DNA of 64,000 nucleotides. Source: Diadema setosum. Taxonomy: Eukaryota > Echinodermata > Echinoidea > Diadematoida > Diadematidae. The stretch is from contig CM067067.1 in assembly GCA_033980235.1 (NCBI GenBank), positions 6,794,789 to 6,858,788 on the forward strand. The letters are read 5' to 3'. Below the pieces are notes generated by a model. The model searched no databases. It was not told the origin of the DNA and worked only from the letters and a program-made list of their open reading frames with translations. Shown piece by piece: positions 24,631-38,421 of the stretch (position 1 is the first letter of the stretch; the number at the start of each line of letters is the position of its first letter). The position numbers were made by a program, and so were the translations under genes.

Positions 24631-27600
24631 GTAAGGCATTTTCTGTGTGCATTGCTCTCTGGTCCCAGTTTATATCTCTGATCTGCAGCAGAATTTGAAG
24701 ACAAATAGCCGCTTCATCACTGCCTTGTCAAATCTTACGATATTGTAGTCCCATCTACTAAAATATATGTTGGCACATTCTCTGTTACGTAATTTTGTTA
24801 CGCAAAGGTGCAGAGTACTGAGCTGAGGCAGTAAGAAAGAGCAAGCCTGCAAAAACAGTTCTTCTCTTCTTCTTCTTCTTCAAAAGATTCTTCTCCTCCT
24901 CAGCTCATTTCCGAATTTCCTCCTCCTCCTCCTCCTAGCTCCTCCTCTCCCTCCCCCCCCTTTTTTTTTTTTGGATATAATTACCACAGGTTATTAGACA
25001 CTGTTGTGCTGTGGTAGGATCTAGTGTATCAAAAGTTCCATTATTCTTCTATTGAATAACACATCTACTAGCTCTAGGGGTCTAGGTTCTTTTGTCGTAT
25101 TTGCTTGGCCCCTCCAGACCCTGCTCAGATATTTTGCAACAAATTGCTCAGACATTGTGGAAATTTAATGGTGAAAAAATGTCTCGCTTCGGTTTTCACC
25201 TTTTTTATACCTCAGTGCTCATACATAGATGTAAACCAAGTTGGTGACAACTTCTGTGCTGGATCAATGTTGATGGACTAGATTTTCTAGTACCACGGTA
25301 GTACAAATCCTGTCAGTAGAGTGAGCAGTATGGCATGTTGGTAAGAATTGTCAGAAAGTGTCAATCCTAGCAATTAACTTTTCCTATTAGGTTGATAACT
25401 TGTCTTAATGCCACTTAAAGATAATAAAAAGTTTTGGTACCTCAAAAGCTTCCCTGAATTTCCTCGTCTTGGTTTGTGTTTCAGGTTAAAGTACGTTGTC
25501 TGTGAGAATTACTCGCCCCACAGTGCTCTCATGTCTTTCATGCAATAATGGTTTCGTACCAGAGCCGACGCTGTACAGCGTCGATAAATATTGTACGAAA
25601 CCACTGACTGCGACCAGCAGCGTGCAGCCCATTGTACGCATACTAGCTAACTGCGACCAGCAGCCCCATACGCATAGCGTAATGGGGCTTCGCATTGTAG
25701 CATTCAGGATCATGACAGAATTAGTATCGCGGGTAAATGTCAACTTAAAATCCAAAAATTTCTTCGATTTGAAGACTTACCAATTAAGTTGAAGTATTGA
25801 AAACAGGCTTCGAACATCGTTTGGTTCTGCCAATAGTCCCTTTCTGTTCGAATTGATGACTGAATGTGACTCGGTCGAGAGGACCTTGGGAGAGCTACAT
25901 ACACTGGATACCATGGCCAGCGCATGCGCACACAAACATCTTATCCGTTCATGGATTTGAAATCTGTGTGCATGTGATGTGTTCGCATGCAGTGGCCGTA
26001 GTATTCAGTGTACTGTATGTAGCTCTCCTAAGGTCCTGTCGACCGAGTCACATTCAGTCATCAATTCGAACAGGAAGGGACTATAGGCAGAACCAAACGT
26101 TGCCCGAAGCCTGTTTTCAATACTTCAACTTAATTGGTAAGTCTTCAAATTGACGAATTTATGGGATTTTAAGTTGACATTTACCGTACGATACTAAATC
26201 TGTCATGATCCTGAATGCTACAATGCGAAGCCCGATTACGCTATGCGTATGGGACTGCTGGTCGCTATGCGTATGGGGCTGCTGATCGCAGTTAATTGCA
26301 TGATTATAAAGACATGAGAGCACTTTGGGGCGAGTAAGTCTCACAGTGTTAGTTATATGAAAGGTACTTTAACCTGAAACACAAACTAAGACAAGGAAAT
26401 TCAAGGACACTTTTGAGGTACCAAAACTTTTTATTATCTTTAAATGAACTCAAATCAAATGATATTACTGCTGATGAGTGAAAGAGAATAAACGTTCATT
26501 CAAGCGTCTTTCATATCGATTCAGAGCTTCTCTCTGAGCTCTGTCCCTTTTTCTCCAAGAAGAAGTTCCGAAAACTACCTATATTAAGACCAGTATTTTT
26601 CAAAGTTTGTAGTGTTATCTAGTTTTAAAGATGATCTCGACCAGAAATTTATGTCACTTCTGTTTTGTTTCACTGACTGCAAACTACACAGGTGTTGTGT
26701 ATTTGGACCACACTGGCGCAACTCTCCCCTGCGTTAGTCAGCTTGATGCCTTTCAAAGAGATCTGAGAAATAATCTCTATGGCAACCCTCACAGCAGGTC
26801 AGCTAGTAGCAGCTTGTGTTCAGAAACTGTGGATCAAGTCAGATTCAGGTGAGAACATTATGACATCATTGACTCACATAGCTCGATTTCTAGTGAGGAG
26901 ATGAATGGGCTGGTGTTATAGCTTGAAATGCAGACACGTTTTTAAAGAGGTGATAGATTTCATTTCAAAGAATACCTTCACAATCAAAATTGAGTTAGGC
27001 CTTGCAATTTATGCTAGTTCTTGTGAGAGAACCTTTTTACGAAATATTCCTTCTAATGTAAAAAATGTAAGTTGTTTATAGTTTACAAGAAAGATGCATC
27101 ATGACCCTGTTTGTCTTCCTGTAATAAATGCTTTTTGTGTGTTCTTTACCACTATCTTGGTAATAAAATGATTGGGACTGGTTTTATTTTTGCAGGATAC
27201 TGAAACACTTCAATACAACAGCAGAAAAGCACACAGTTATATTCACATCTGGCTGCACAGGTGCTCTGAAGCTCCTTGCTGAGACCTTTGACTGGACTGG
27301 TCAGACAGGGTCCTGCTCAGCAGGGGATGGGTCAACACAGAGTGACCACCAAAATAGCGTGCAACGCAAGGACAGGCAGATGGGGACGTTTGCCTACCTG
27401 CAAGATAATCACACCTCAGTCATCGGAATGAGAGAGGTGGCACATTCCCGAGGGGCCAAGAGTATGTGTTTTACAAGCAAGGGCATCCAGGAGGCTATGA
27501 ATCGTCCAGATGGGCACTCAGACTCCGGCAACCACAGTACGGCAAAGGAACATGCAACGTTGCATACTCAGGATGCAACACTCTCACTGACATTCCATCA

Positions 27601-30600
27601 GAGAGTAACAAATGGCCCCTTAGCATCATCACCATGTAATCTCTTTGCCATGCCTGCTCAGAGTAATTTCTGTGGTCGTAAGTATCCCCTGGCCTGGATT
27701 GAGAAAATCAAGCATCAGGGGTTCACTGGTTGTCATGGTAACTGGTATGTTGTGCTGGATGCTGCCGCTCTGGTTAGCACATCTCCTGTTGATTTAAGCG
27801 AGTGTGGGGCCGACTTCATCACCATCTCCTTCTACAAGATGTTTGGTTTCCCAACAGGACTTGGAGCACTTATTGTGAGGAACTCGGCTGCAAACATACT
27901 TGTCAAGGAGTACTTTGGGGGTGGTACAGTGATGGCTTACCTGGCGACTGAGAGCTTTCACAAACCAAGAACATCTATAGCAGAGAGGTTAGTTTGCACA
28001 GATACAACAGGCTCAACTTTGTGGCATTCAGCAATCAAACTTTTTTTTCTCTCTCTCTCTCATTTTGAGAAGACATATCAATGAAGATTTTCCTAAAAGC
28101 AAACAATCTGATCAAAGCTTTTCATATACAGTACATGATATGTCCTCTTATTTGTTTTTGTTGTTGTTTGACATCCTCATGTAAAAGCACTGCCATCAAA
28201 AGCAGATTGATGTATAATATGATATAGAGTGTATAACCCCCAAAAAACAAACAAACAAACAAACAAAAACAACAACACAACAACACAAAACACCATGGTA
28301 TAAGAATTCATCCAATGTAGTAGGATTTCATTTTGTAATTCAGTGTGTGTATACGGTACTGAGCTTTAGGCTTGATATTTTAGGTGAGTTAGGAGCTTTC
28401 AGCTTTTTATGACTTAGCAAAGTGCACACACGTTCACAGCACAAATCATTGGTTTCTTCTCATATTTGTCATTTGTGTACAGAAACTGCATGAATGTTTT
28501 TTCAGAATGTTATTAAATAAAAACCAATGATGAACTTAGACATGGTGCATCATGGCACTGGATTACATTGGATTCACATTACTTGTGTGAATTTACAGTT
28601 CATAGATCAGACTTTCCAATCTTTTTTTTTTTAATTTTTTTATTTTATAGAATTGTCAGCAAGTGTGAAGAAAACCAGTAAACTGTCTTATCTTTTCCCT
28701 TACATGGACATATGTTCCCTTTGCATGTTTTTCTTTTGCAGGTTTGAAGATGGCACATTACCCTTTCTTGATATCATCAGTCTGCGACATGGATTTGATG
28801 CACTTGACAGACTTGGAGGTATTCAAACACACTTCTGCCCTCTCTTTGTTGTGTCATTTTGTATGTGATTCTATTTTTTTTTTTTGGTGAATCTGGACAA
28901 CAGAAACAGGGTGAATCATTACATAATATTAAAGAGTTTGATGAAAGAATGCCATGATTGAATTCACATAATCTAGAACATGAAGTAGAATTGATTGTGA
29001 ATAGGTCATGCTGTAATTTTCAATGGCTTGTTCGTCGACTTTGTATCCTATTCAGAGATGCCATTCTGATAGTTTTGGTAATCTATGTCAAAACTTTTTT
29101 CCCCCTTGCTCTCTTTTAATCTGCAGGGGGTATGAGTGACATATGTGAGCACACTTTCAAATTGGCAAAGCAAGTTTATGATGCACTTTACGAGTGGAAG
29201 CATGACAATGGCTTGCCCATAGCAGTCCTGTACTGTCATAACCACTTTGTTAGCATCCATGATCAAGGTCCCATCATCAACTTCAACTTGCTTCGGGCAA
29301 CAGGACAGTACATTGGCTACGCTGAGGTGAGAAATACAGTAGAGGGGAGCCAAAATACAAAATGGATGATTGTATGTTTGGAGGGAAAGTGGGAATATAA
29401 GAGTGGATTGATCAGAAAAATTAGGACTCAGTAGTGAATTACAGTGATTTCGTGATGGACGGCATTGAATCTTCTCATTCAGGAAGGATCACACATCGTC
29501 CCTCAGTCCTTTTTATGAAAATATGGGAGTTGTAATTTCCGTTTTTATAGCTCCTAGAGTAGATCACACACTCCTGAAGTTTTTACATCCCTTACACACA
29601 GACCATTATATTTAGATATGAAAATGTGTGAACTCTGAAATTTTCAATATGCCATTAGAAAACCTTGGTATGTTGACGCTTGTGCAAGATGGCCATTGTC
29701 TTTTTTTTTTTTACATGTCTTGAGTTTGTCGTGCTTTCATTTCTCTCGCGTCTGCAGGTTGAGAGACTAGCTGCCCTTCACGACATCCACCTGCGCACAG
29801 GGTGCTTCTGCAACACGGGTGCCTGCCAACAGTACCTCAACATCTCCAATGAGAAAATCAAGGCTAATCTTGATGTATGTTTTACATGTAGGATGATCTC
29901 TACTTATGTTCATCTGAGCATAATTATGATGTAAATGTGACTGAATGATGTATTTTATTTTATTGACCATCTGTGCAAATAGTCACAAAATATTCATGGC
30001 AGAAAAGTTTCTGGTTGTTTGTATTGCCCAAGTTAAGGCTTCTTAGGTCTTAATGACAGAAATAATAACAATTCTGTAATGGTATACATACTAATACCCA
30101 TAGTGTGTGACAACATTTTGAATGAGGGTAGTATCCGTAAACATGATAGTTGGCTGATATGTTTAATGTGCATGTATTGCATTGCAGAATATTGATAAAA
30201 TTTGTTCATATCATGCTGAACGTATCATAGATAAGCTCTTTACTGTCAAGAGAAACTTTCTTCATTATTATTTTTCTTTATAATTATGACTTGGAATCCA
30301 GGCCCAGTAAAAATTCCAACTTTTTATTCAGCAACTCATGAAATTCTCACATATGTATAAAATCTGCCAATAAAAGTAAATTCCCTAGCATATTTCCCTT
30401 TTCAGGCAGGGCATGTGTGTGGGGATGACATGGACTTGATTGATGGCCTTCCAACTGGATCTGTCAGAATCTCCTTTGGTTATATGTCCAACCAAAGTGA
30501 CGTGGATAGATTCCTTGCATTCATCAAGAGTACCATCAAAGTGTCAGCTGCACCTCCCACTCTGATGCCATCATCTGACTCCTCCCACAAGGAAGTGTCA

Positions 30601-32088
30601 AGATCCTCAGTTCTGTCATCTCAGTCCCAGTTACCAATGGCAACAGCAGCCTTGTCTTCCTCAACTTCAACAAAATCGATAACGTCAACACGTCCCTCTG
30701 GAATACCAGACTCTTGTACGTTGTCAGAATCAGCGTCTAAGTCTTCCGACTGTTCACCAACCGCATCACTTTCACATGCTGCATCCTCTCCTGCGACCTC
30801 AACATCCTTGTCATCGCCACCAATGTCAACGCCACCAGAATCACAGACAGACATCCCTATGCATGGCTCGGATAGCATTGATGCCCAATTTCCACAACCT
30901 TCCTTGAATGAAAACAACCTTTCTGCTAAGACTGACTCAGGAATATCTCAAACAGTCCAGATCAGTGAACTCACTGAAATAGATACAGCCGGGCCAAGAC
31001 TGACTGCCATCTATTTATATCCAGTAAAGTCTTGTGGTGCCATGGAGGTAGGTAGCCAACATCATAGATCTGCAGTTCTTACATGCACATTGTTAACATC
31101 ACATAACAGGGGAAAAAAAATCATATCCATATCTGTATAAAAAAAGAATGATTGTTTGATAAAACAGTTCATATGGTGCAAAGTAATATTGTTGCACACA
31201 TTAATTTAAATGATAGGCCAGAAATGTTGTGATGAGTGTTATTCAATAAACATAATCGCGCATCGCACATCTCAAGTTCTAGTGAATGGCTGTAGTATTG
31301 TCTAAGATAAAAGTGGATGTATGCAGACTGATAAGAACACTGTTTCAAATATTCCCAAAATGTCCTTGTGTATTTGTCTGGCATAATGACTGAAAGATTT
31401 TCCACCAAAGTGATACATTTTGATAAGAGTTTGTTTGCCAATGTCTCAATGCTTTCATATCACATTTACAGTGGACTCCTGGTGTAACAAAGTCCTCGGG
31501 ACCGGCAGTTTTCTTTTGTTATATCGAAATTTCGTTATAGCTGAACAAATAAACAAAAAAACATAGAGTTGATAATTTTGTGACCTGGATTTTTATTTCA
31601 TTGTAACCGGAATTTCGTTATAACCGTGTTCATTATAACGGGAGTACACTGTAATATATCTATCAGAAACCAGCAAATTCTTCTCCAACTAGACAGTTCC
31701 TGTGATATTTTATGTACACTCTGCTGCCCTGCTTTATTCTTTCCTCCCCTACCCCAAGGTTTCTGAGTGGGAACTGACCGATGCTGGACTGCAGTATGAC
31801 CGTCGCTGGATGGTGGTCAATGAAGGCGGTGTGTACATGTCACAGAAGCGCATTCCAAAGCTCTGCCTCATTAGACCGGTCGTTGACCTCCAGACTAAAC
31901 AACTCGTTTTAACATATCCAGGTACAAAGAGTGGTGCTCATTTTCTGATTACATCCCCCCTCAAAGAATGTGTCATCTGAATAATTCAGTCATTGATTGT
32001 TTTATATTTAGTTGTTTTGCGTAAATGACAGTGCTGCTGCAAATTTCTGATATACTAGGATGTGGAATGATGCTTCCAGGTAAACTTT

Positions 32089-32131
<43 letters not shown>

Positions 32132-35100
32132 TACTGTACAATGTATGTAACTGACTAAAATATAAGAAATAATAGGTAGTATACTTGTTGTTTTACATGT
32201 GAAAAATTATTAGACTGTTTCGTAAATAATTCGCTACTGTTGTGCAACTTTGCTTCATTTCACTGTGCAGACTGACACCTGCCTGCTTGGAAACATTATT
32301 CTTTCTGTAGTGACAAGATAAGAAAAGTTAACACACACAAATATGTAATAGAATTAAATACTAAACTCAAATCATTGTATTTTTGTCTCTTTGTATTTTG
32401 TCCATGTGAAGACATGCACAGTTTCTCGTTGCCATTGGAGACAGTTCCCTCGGAAACTAATGAGACCACCCTGTGCCAGGGAAAAGTCTGTGGAGACAGG
32501 TTAGAATGATGTAGTTATCCTATCCCAATGTCCAGGGAGATCATAATTTGGAGCTTCGAGCACAGAGTGACCTGTGCCTCACAACATTACCATGAGATAT
32601 CAAACTGACCCCACAAAGTTTCTTTTATAATAATACTTTTCTGAGTTTTGTCTAGTTCTTGGATTGTTTTACCTTGGATAATGAATGTGCATTATAGAAA
32701 AAAGACAGTGAGAGATATAAATGTTTGTGTAAAGGAAGTAAGCATCACAGACAGACTGCCTCTTGCTAAAAAACAAAATGTAGATAGAAAGATACATAAA
32801 ATGGTGAAAATTTGTGTAATGTTGGCAGGAATGAACAAAAAAGAAAAGAAAAGAGAGGAATATGATGGTGGATCAAACTGATTTAGGCTTAGACAGTGGG
32901 AATTCTTATGCAATTTTATTTCGGAAGTCTCGAAAGAGACTATGATGCATAAGAGTAATAATAGGAGAGCCCGCACGCGCGTCCAGCAATACGTTCGCAT
33001 TCGTTCCAGCCGACACTTCACAGTAGGTTAAACAAAATGAATATGCAATGTGGAGATCATCAAAAATCAAAAGTTGTTTTGTGTTGACAGGGATCTTCTT
33101 CACTCAAATGTGGGGTTTGTGTTGACTTCTGTCTCTGTATTTCAGTGGACTGAGAGCATTAACACAACGACGTTATCAGTTATCAGGGAAAGTTCTTCTA
33201 TGCAAACACTTCTTGCTATGACGATTGTGTTTTAACTCTGATGTGATTGTGCATGTTGCATTTCAGAGTGAAAACCATTGACTGTGGGGATGAGGTTGCC
33301 CAGTGGCTGACTGAGGTCACAGGTCAACAGTGTCGTCTGCAGAAGCAGGCAGAGGACCACCAGAGAGCTAGCAAGTTGGCACAGGGTAGGCAGAGAGATG
33401 ATGTAGAGAATGTAGCAGTCTTACAGCATAATGGGTGCCAGGAAATGAAAAAACAAAAACAAAAACATAACCCTTTTAATGCAGAGTTGAGCCTGTAAAC
33501 CTAATTTGTGATTTTGTGAAAAAAAAAATGACCCTTCTAATTGAGAGTTGACCATGAAAACATGATACGTTACTTTGTTTTGCAAATAGCAAATGACATT
33601 GTAACTATTTCATTTTGAGTTACAAGAGTAAATTTGCTATCATTTGATCTGCCTTTGAAATGTTACATTTATGTATTTTGTCATTGATGGATGTTTGTTT
33701 ATGGATTTTGTTATTTATGTATTTCATCAGTGAGACGAAAAAAAAAAAAAAGATGAAAAAAATATTGAAGGTTTTGGCAGTACCTTTCTGTATGTGAGAG
33801 GTAGTCCTAACCAGCTGAATGGACCAATGCATAAGATTTGTATTGTCACAAATACAGTAATACTTTGTTATATTGCCTTTTATGTGTTAAAATTGTACCA
33901 GGTGACGATAGTAAATCCTCTGCCTTGTCCTTGGCCAACGTCTCCCATTATCTTCTCATCAACACATCTTCCACGACCTCCCTCCTCAATGCCATCCACC
34001 AGCATACTCACGGGGATGTTACAGAGACGACGACAGTTTCGACATTGGATAACCTGATCCGCAGGTTTCGGGCCAATCTGGTGGTGGATGGTTGCGATGC
34101 GTACGAGGAGGAGTCTTGGAGTGAGCTTTCAATACAAGGGCAGGCATTCAAGGTAGGATACCATTCCAAGGCATTATCTATTTATAATCACATTTCATTC
34201 ATGATTTGTTGGCACATACCCGTATCAATGCAAATGTTTCAAGCGTGTGCCGAGTTCAAAGTAAAAACATGATAGTCCAATTACAATTTGCAAAGTACAA
34301 GGATAAGTGGATCTTTGGTTCATATTTGTCAAATTGATTATAGTGTATAATCTTTACAATGAAATTGAATGGTAATGAAATATTGCAAAGTTCATGTAGA
34401 TTTTCCATGTGACTTTGCTGTGAAATTAATACATACCTTTCACTAGGGGAAAGTTCTTAACCATATTTGGTCATGAGATTTTATGAATGAAGTCACTGCT
34501 CTGTTTTGGTGGTCGTCAGCACAATGGAATGTACTGGTCAAGTGTTCAGCCAGTAGTCTAAAACAAAGGGGCACATAGAGGTGGGTGGAATGGATCAGTG
34601 GGGACTGACCACTTTCCAAATAAACCAGTGCGTCATGCGTCATAATGCCTGCAAGTACGTTTGAAAGAGGGAAGTGAGGAGTGGGGAGAAGGACACAATT
34701 TTGGGTCTTACACTAGAATCAAATGTAGGCATAGACTGATTTTTGTTGTAATTGGTTGATTATGCAAACTCCTATATATTCTGAGATGCATCGAGTGGCA
34801 AACAAAATTCTGTCGTCAAGTTTGGCTGTGAGGAATATGAAAATGTTCATCACGATTTCATTCCACTAGATTTGGACAGTATCTGCACATCAGTTAGATA
34901 CAATGTATAGCGTAAAGTTTTACTGCGAAATCATTTAGTGCTGTGCTCTACAAATAAATGAGCTGTTGGTTTTTGTCTTTTGACTCCCACTTTACTTTGC
35001 CTATAAAGGCTCGTTGTGTAAACCCAGTTTGATGCCATTACCAATATTACAAAAAAGTATGGTCAATATTGAGAATAATTCATGCAGGAATACAATAGAA

Positions 35101-35774
35101 AGGTATATCCTTCTCGGCACTTCACAGGTCAAAGGTCGCTGTAATCGCTGTCAGATGATTGGCATTGACCAGGGCTCGGGGGAGAAGAGTACTGAGACCT
35201 TGTCAGCCCTGTCAGCTGTTAGAGGCAAGAGGGTGAGTCTGAAGAAGGTTGTTTTAAGTAGAGTTTTTGCTGTATTTCATGTGGTGACACGACATTTGTT
35301 CCTGTGACAATTACTCCGATCTTATTTCCTCCAAGGATTTAGGCATGCCGCCATCTTACCATGCACATCACCCAATACACCTATGGAACTCCCTCCCATC
35401 TTTTCTCTGTGAAATTGACCAACTGGATCACTTCAAAGCCTTACTCAAAACTCACATTTTCATCAGGTATTCAATTGCTAACTCTCTTGGAGGAGTATGC
35501 ACCTTTGAATGTTTCTGTAACAGATATATGGCACTATACAAATGCTGTGAATCATCATCATACACTCATGTATGGAACTCACAACATCACATTTTCTTTA
35601 TGTAATACTACTTCCTTTACTTCAACTGGAACCCATGTTTATGCTTTGTTCTGGCAGATTTTCTTTGGCATGCATATCATGAACAGCCCAGACCTGAGGA
35701 ATGGATTCAAGCTACGGACAGGCGACATCATCGAGGTGCTGCAGAGATGCCCCTCTGTGGAGACTGGTGTGTGA
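24588..35774 (+). CDS. MOCOS: Molybdenum cofactor sulfurase, 13 exons, 956 residues
   Basis: Exons: 24588-24630, 26692-26848, 27196-27987, 28742-28818, 29127-29326, 29758-29874, 30406-31047, 31759-31921, 32412-32499, 33267-33385, 33902-34152, 35128-35232, 35658-35774; all phases agree. The enzyme is a PLP-dependent cysteine desulfurase that places the terminal sulfur on Moco of xanthine dehydrogenase and aldehyde oxidase. The N-terminal class V aminotransferase domain spans about residues 10-510, with [27 protein letters not shown], the PLP lysine in [11 protein letters not shown] (Lys281), and [12 protein letters not shown] (Cys439-446) holding the conserved desulfurase cysteine. A Ser/Thr-rich linker follows, then the MOSC N domain ([23 protein letters not shown]) and MOSC domain ([29 protein letters not shown]). 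It is somewhat longer than the human protein (888) because of the linker and an insertion in exon 3. The N-terminus is short; an upstream exon could exist. Confidence 0.96.
25415..26443. mobile_element. foldback element in MOCOS intron 1
   Basis: The left arm begins TTAAAGATAATAAAAAGTTT and the right arm ends with its inverse. Matching continues inward for several hundred bases (TACCTCAAAAG, TAACTGCGACCAGCAGCCCC, TTGAAGACTTACCAATTAAG). The inner part, about 25645-26300, is homologous to the separate foldback at 49451-50054, so this copy looks like the inner element plus extra outer arms. Confidence 0.6.
27196..27987 (+). CDS. MOCOS: MOCOS exon 3: core of the desulfurase domain with PLP lysine
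   Basis: This 264-codon exon holds the [62 protein letters not shown] and [20 protein letters not shown] motifs. The lysine of SFYKMFG, codon 27836-27838, is the predicted PLP Schiff-base residue. Two low-complexity stretches (around 27310-27390 and 27500-27630) are longer than in vertebrate homologues. The donor is AGAG|GTTAGT. Confidence 0.95.
29758..29874 (+). CDS. MOCOS: MOCOS exon 6: conserved cysteine loop
   Basis: The exon encodes [20 protein letters not shown] then [30 protein letters not shown] contains the cysteine that carries the persulfide in this family; all three cysteines are present. It is flanked by a clean tctgcag acceptor and a GAT|GTATGT donor, phase 0 at both ends. Confidence 0.95.
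30406..31047 (+). CDS. MOCOS: MOCOS exon 7: end of desulfurase domain, Ser/Thr linker, start of MOSC N domain
   Basis: This 214-codon exon begins [20 protein letters not shown], a hallmark of MOCOS, and ends [16 protein letters not shown], the first strand of the MOSC N-terminal barrel. Between them lie about 140 residues very rich in Ser, Thr and Pro, expected to be a flexible interdomain linker. Other animals also have a variable linker at this point. Confidence 0.95.
31469..31651. mobile_element. TA-flanked CAGTG...CACTG MITE, copy 1
   Basis: The ends CAGTGGACTCCTGGTGTAAC and the inverse-like ATTATAACGGGAGTACACTG are flanked by TA. The body includes TCGGGACCGGCAGTTTTCTT and GTTATATCGAAATTTCG, shared with the copies at 38011-38206 and 38422-38618. 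It lies in MOCOS intron 7. Confidence 0.6.
32094..32129. repeat. (AG)n microsatellite
   Basis: An AG dinucleotide run of about 35 bases in MOCOS intron 8. Confidence 0.85.
35345..35575 (+). pseudogene. 3' tail of a truncated non-LTR retrotransposon
   Basis: The + strand reads [20 protein letters not shown] then LLKTHIF, the common C-terminal motif of LINE ORF2 proteins. A GCACTATACAAATGCTGTGA segment and a short ATC repeat tail follow. Only the 3' end is present, as expected for 5'-truncated insertion. It is in the last MOCOS intron. Confidence 0.55.
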
Positions 35775-37126
35775 GAGTGATGACCATGACAGAAGAATGT
35801 GGCCAGTGCTTCTTACTGAAGACTGGTGTATGAGAAATAACCAGGATTCCAGCATGCAGGCAGTTCCCCTGCAAGGAGGTTGGTGCTTGCAGTCAAACAG
35901 CATCCTCCCTGGAACTTCCAGTAGAAACGACAGGACTTCTTACAGGACCAAAGGAATGTCTACTGTGACAGAAGGGACTGTTTAGTGGAATAAAGGGACC
36001 TCTAGTAAATGGGATGAAGGAACTTAACAGGTTTGAAAATTTCTGGTGACTGTATGGGAAGAAGGGTACACTGTCCATCAAGAATAGTATCTATTTGTAC
36101 GTAGTATGTGTTACATGTATTTTGTATCTTAATTATAGTGTTTTCCACTTTGCTTTAATAGTGGAAGTTAATGTATGAGTGTAACATGCTTTATGGTGTA
36201 TGTACTTGACAGTTTACATGACTATTTGAACAGCATGATGTAAAATGAGACAAGAAAATAATGGAAGGAACTGTGAATGATCTGTGTTTTTCAGAAGGTC
36301 ACAATCTTTCCGACGGGTTAGTGTGATGCAGGTTATCATTGGGCTACATGCAGTGATGTGAGTAATACTGATCGAGCCCCTTATAATGTTCTTGAAGTTA
36401 CCACCGAATAATGAGACTCGGACAGTCAAAGCAAATGGATACATGGACATGTGTGCCACCAGTCCCAATGTGTGTACTGCAGGTCTGCCAACATTCCCAC
36501 ATCCAAATCAGGGAGATTCCATGCAGCAATCAGGGAGATATCTGTGTTACATGCATTTCAATGGGCAAAAATAATTCCCAAATCAGAGAGATTTTAATAT
36601 TCTCTTATTCAGACATGAACAGATTTTGACATTTTCAGGGAGACTCCTGCAGAATCAGGGAGATTTGGCAGCTCTGGCACTGCTTCACAAGTTACACATC
36701 TATGCACTTTTTATCAATCATTATCTGTGTATTCAACAAGGGCCCTTGGTGCATCTCAAAGATGCAATGTACATAAATGTTGACCTTGCTATGTGGAATA
36801 TCTTGATATGCATTAGATATGCAAGTCTGGAATTCTGCTTTAGAAATATGGCAAGTCCTTGGACCTAATCTCTCTTCTTGCCCTTTGATCATCATCGTGT
36901 TGACAATGATTGCTCCACTGTTTGTTGATGTCTGCATGAGATTGAGCAAATATATAAATAGGCAATCATATGTGAGACATTAATTTACAAGTAATCACTC
37001 TGCGTAGTTTTGTATTCTGTGAACCACAATGGATGGGAAGAGTTCAAGGTATGCCACCTAGGAATAACAATTTAGGACCCAGACATGCAGTACTGTAGCT
37101 CTGTTCTTCTTTTTCAACTTCATAAA

Positions 37127-37187
37127 AATAAAAATTACATCATATCTTTCTGATGAATCAGTGCAATATGAGAAAATGTGCAATAAA
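37127..37187 (+). terminator. candidate poly(A) signals for MOCOS
   Basis: AATAAA occurs at 37127-37132 and again at 37182-37187 (GCAATAAAGTTGG), followed by T-rich sequence. Either would give a 3' UTR of about 1.4 kb. Confidence 0.45.
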
Positions 37188-38010
37188 GTTGGATTTATTT
37201 TTCAAAAAAATATAAACAGATTAAGGAACTGGAACCATGCTCTGCATATGAAATATATATCACTGGACTGAATTATTTATAAGCCATAATTCTAGACAAT
37301 ACAAGTACAAGGAATGATTGGAGTACAACTCTTCTTAGAAAAGTACATAAATAAATTAAAAAAAACACAAAAAAACTTGCCAATTTGCTACACAATACAG
37401 GTGAACCTCCCTTACAGTGAGATGTTGGTATACGTGTACAGCAAAAATATTTCATTATAACCAAATCTTGTTAAGATGGAAAAAATAAGAAAGGGAAATA
37501 ATGAGATTAATCAGACAAATCCTCTTGCTCTAATGAAATCTTGTTTTATTTACCTTTGTTAAAATCAAGTTTGCTGTAACAAATTTTTCTTTAAAAAAAA
37601 ACTTCATTTCACTTTAAATGATTTTAAACTGAGAATGAAATAATTACTGTTAAATGATTAAACTGAAAATGATTTTGTCTTGTAGTAAAGACGTGGTGCT
37701 CTAAAAAGAGAGAAATCTAGCATGTCCTCGTACTTGGAGGAGGGCAAAAACAGGGTAACCCTCAACAAGGTTGATTGAATTGCTTGTGTTACCCCTCTTT
37801 TTACATTGTATCTCATTATACCTAAGCACACAGCTTTAATGTCAATTGTAAGTGTGAGCACATTTCATGCGTAAATCTCAAATAGAGTTAATCTGAAGGC
37901 ATTTCTGAGCGATACTCTCATTGTGATTTAATTCAGTCTTGATGCAAGAGAACTGTACCATGATCATGAACTTGCACAACAACACAATTTCCACTGCTTA
38001 CATACAAATA

Positions 38011-38206
38011 CAGGTGACTCCCATAATACCAAAGTTCTGAGGACCGGCAGTTTTCTTTCACTACATCAAAATTTTGTTAAAGCCCAACAAATAGAGTATA
38101 CATGTATAAAGATATATTATAGAGATGATAACTTTGGGACGTGAATTTTTAGGTCGTTGCAACAGAATTTTGTTATAACTGTGTTTGTTGTGACAGGAGC
38201 AATCTG
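38011..38206. mobile_element. TA-flanked MITE, copy 2 (diverged)
   Basis: It begins CAGGTGACTCCCATAATACC, shares the GAGGACCGGCAGTTTTCTTT segment with copy 1 in the same orientation, and ends in CTG next to TA. It is older than the other copies, judging from the mismatches. Confidence 0.5.
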
Positions 38207-38421
38207 TACTTAATTGTTAAATTCAGCCTTGGAAAAGATTCCATATTACATTGTACTGCAAGTATGAGTTTTGGGGTAAGGAAAGACACGGCCCAAATGT
38301 GGTGGGACTTCAGGAAACCCACAACAGCAGCAGCGGCAATGTGTTTTGTACAAAGAACTACAAAGACTGCACAGCACTTGCTGCATTTGCTATTGAGATA
38401 CTAAAGGTGAAAATCCATGTG

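Noticed and set aside
27731..27744. X-box-like GTTGTCATGGTAAC in MOCOS exon 3
   Set aside because: It lies inside conserved coding sequence (GCHGNWY) and has a mismatch in one half site. Coding constraint explains it.
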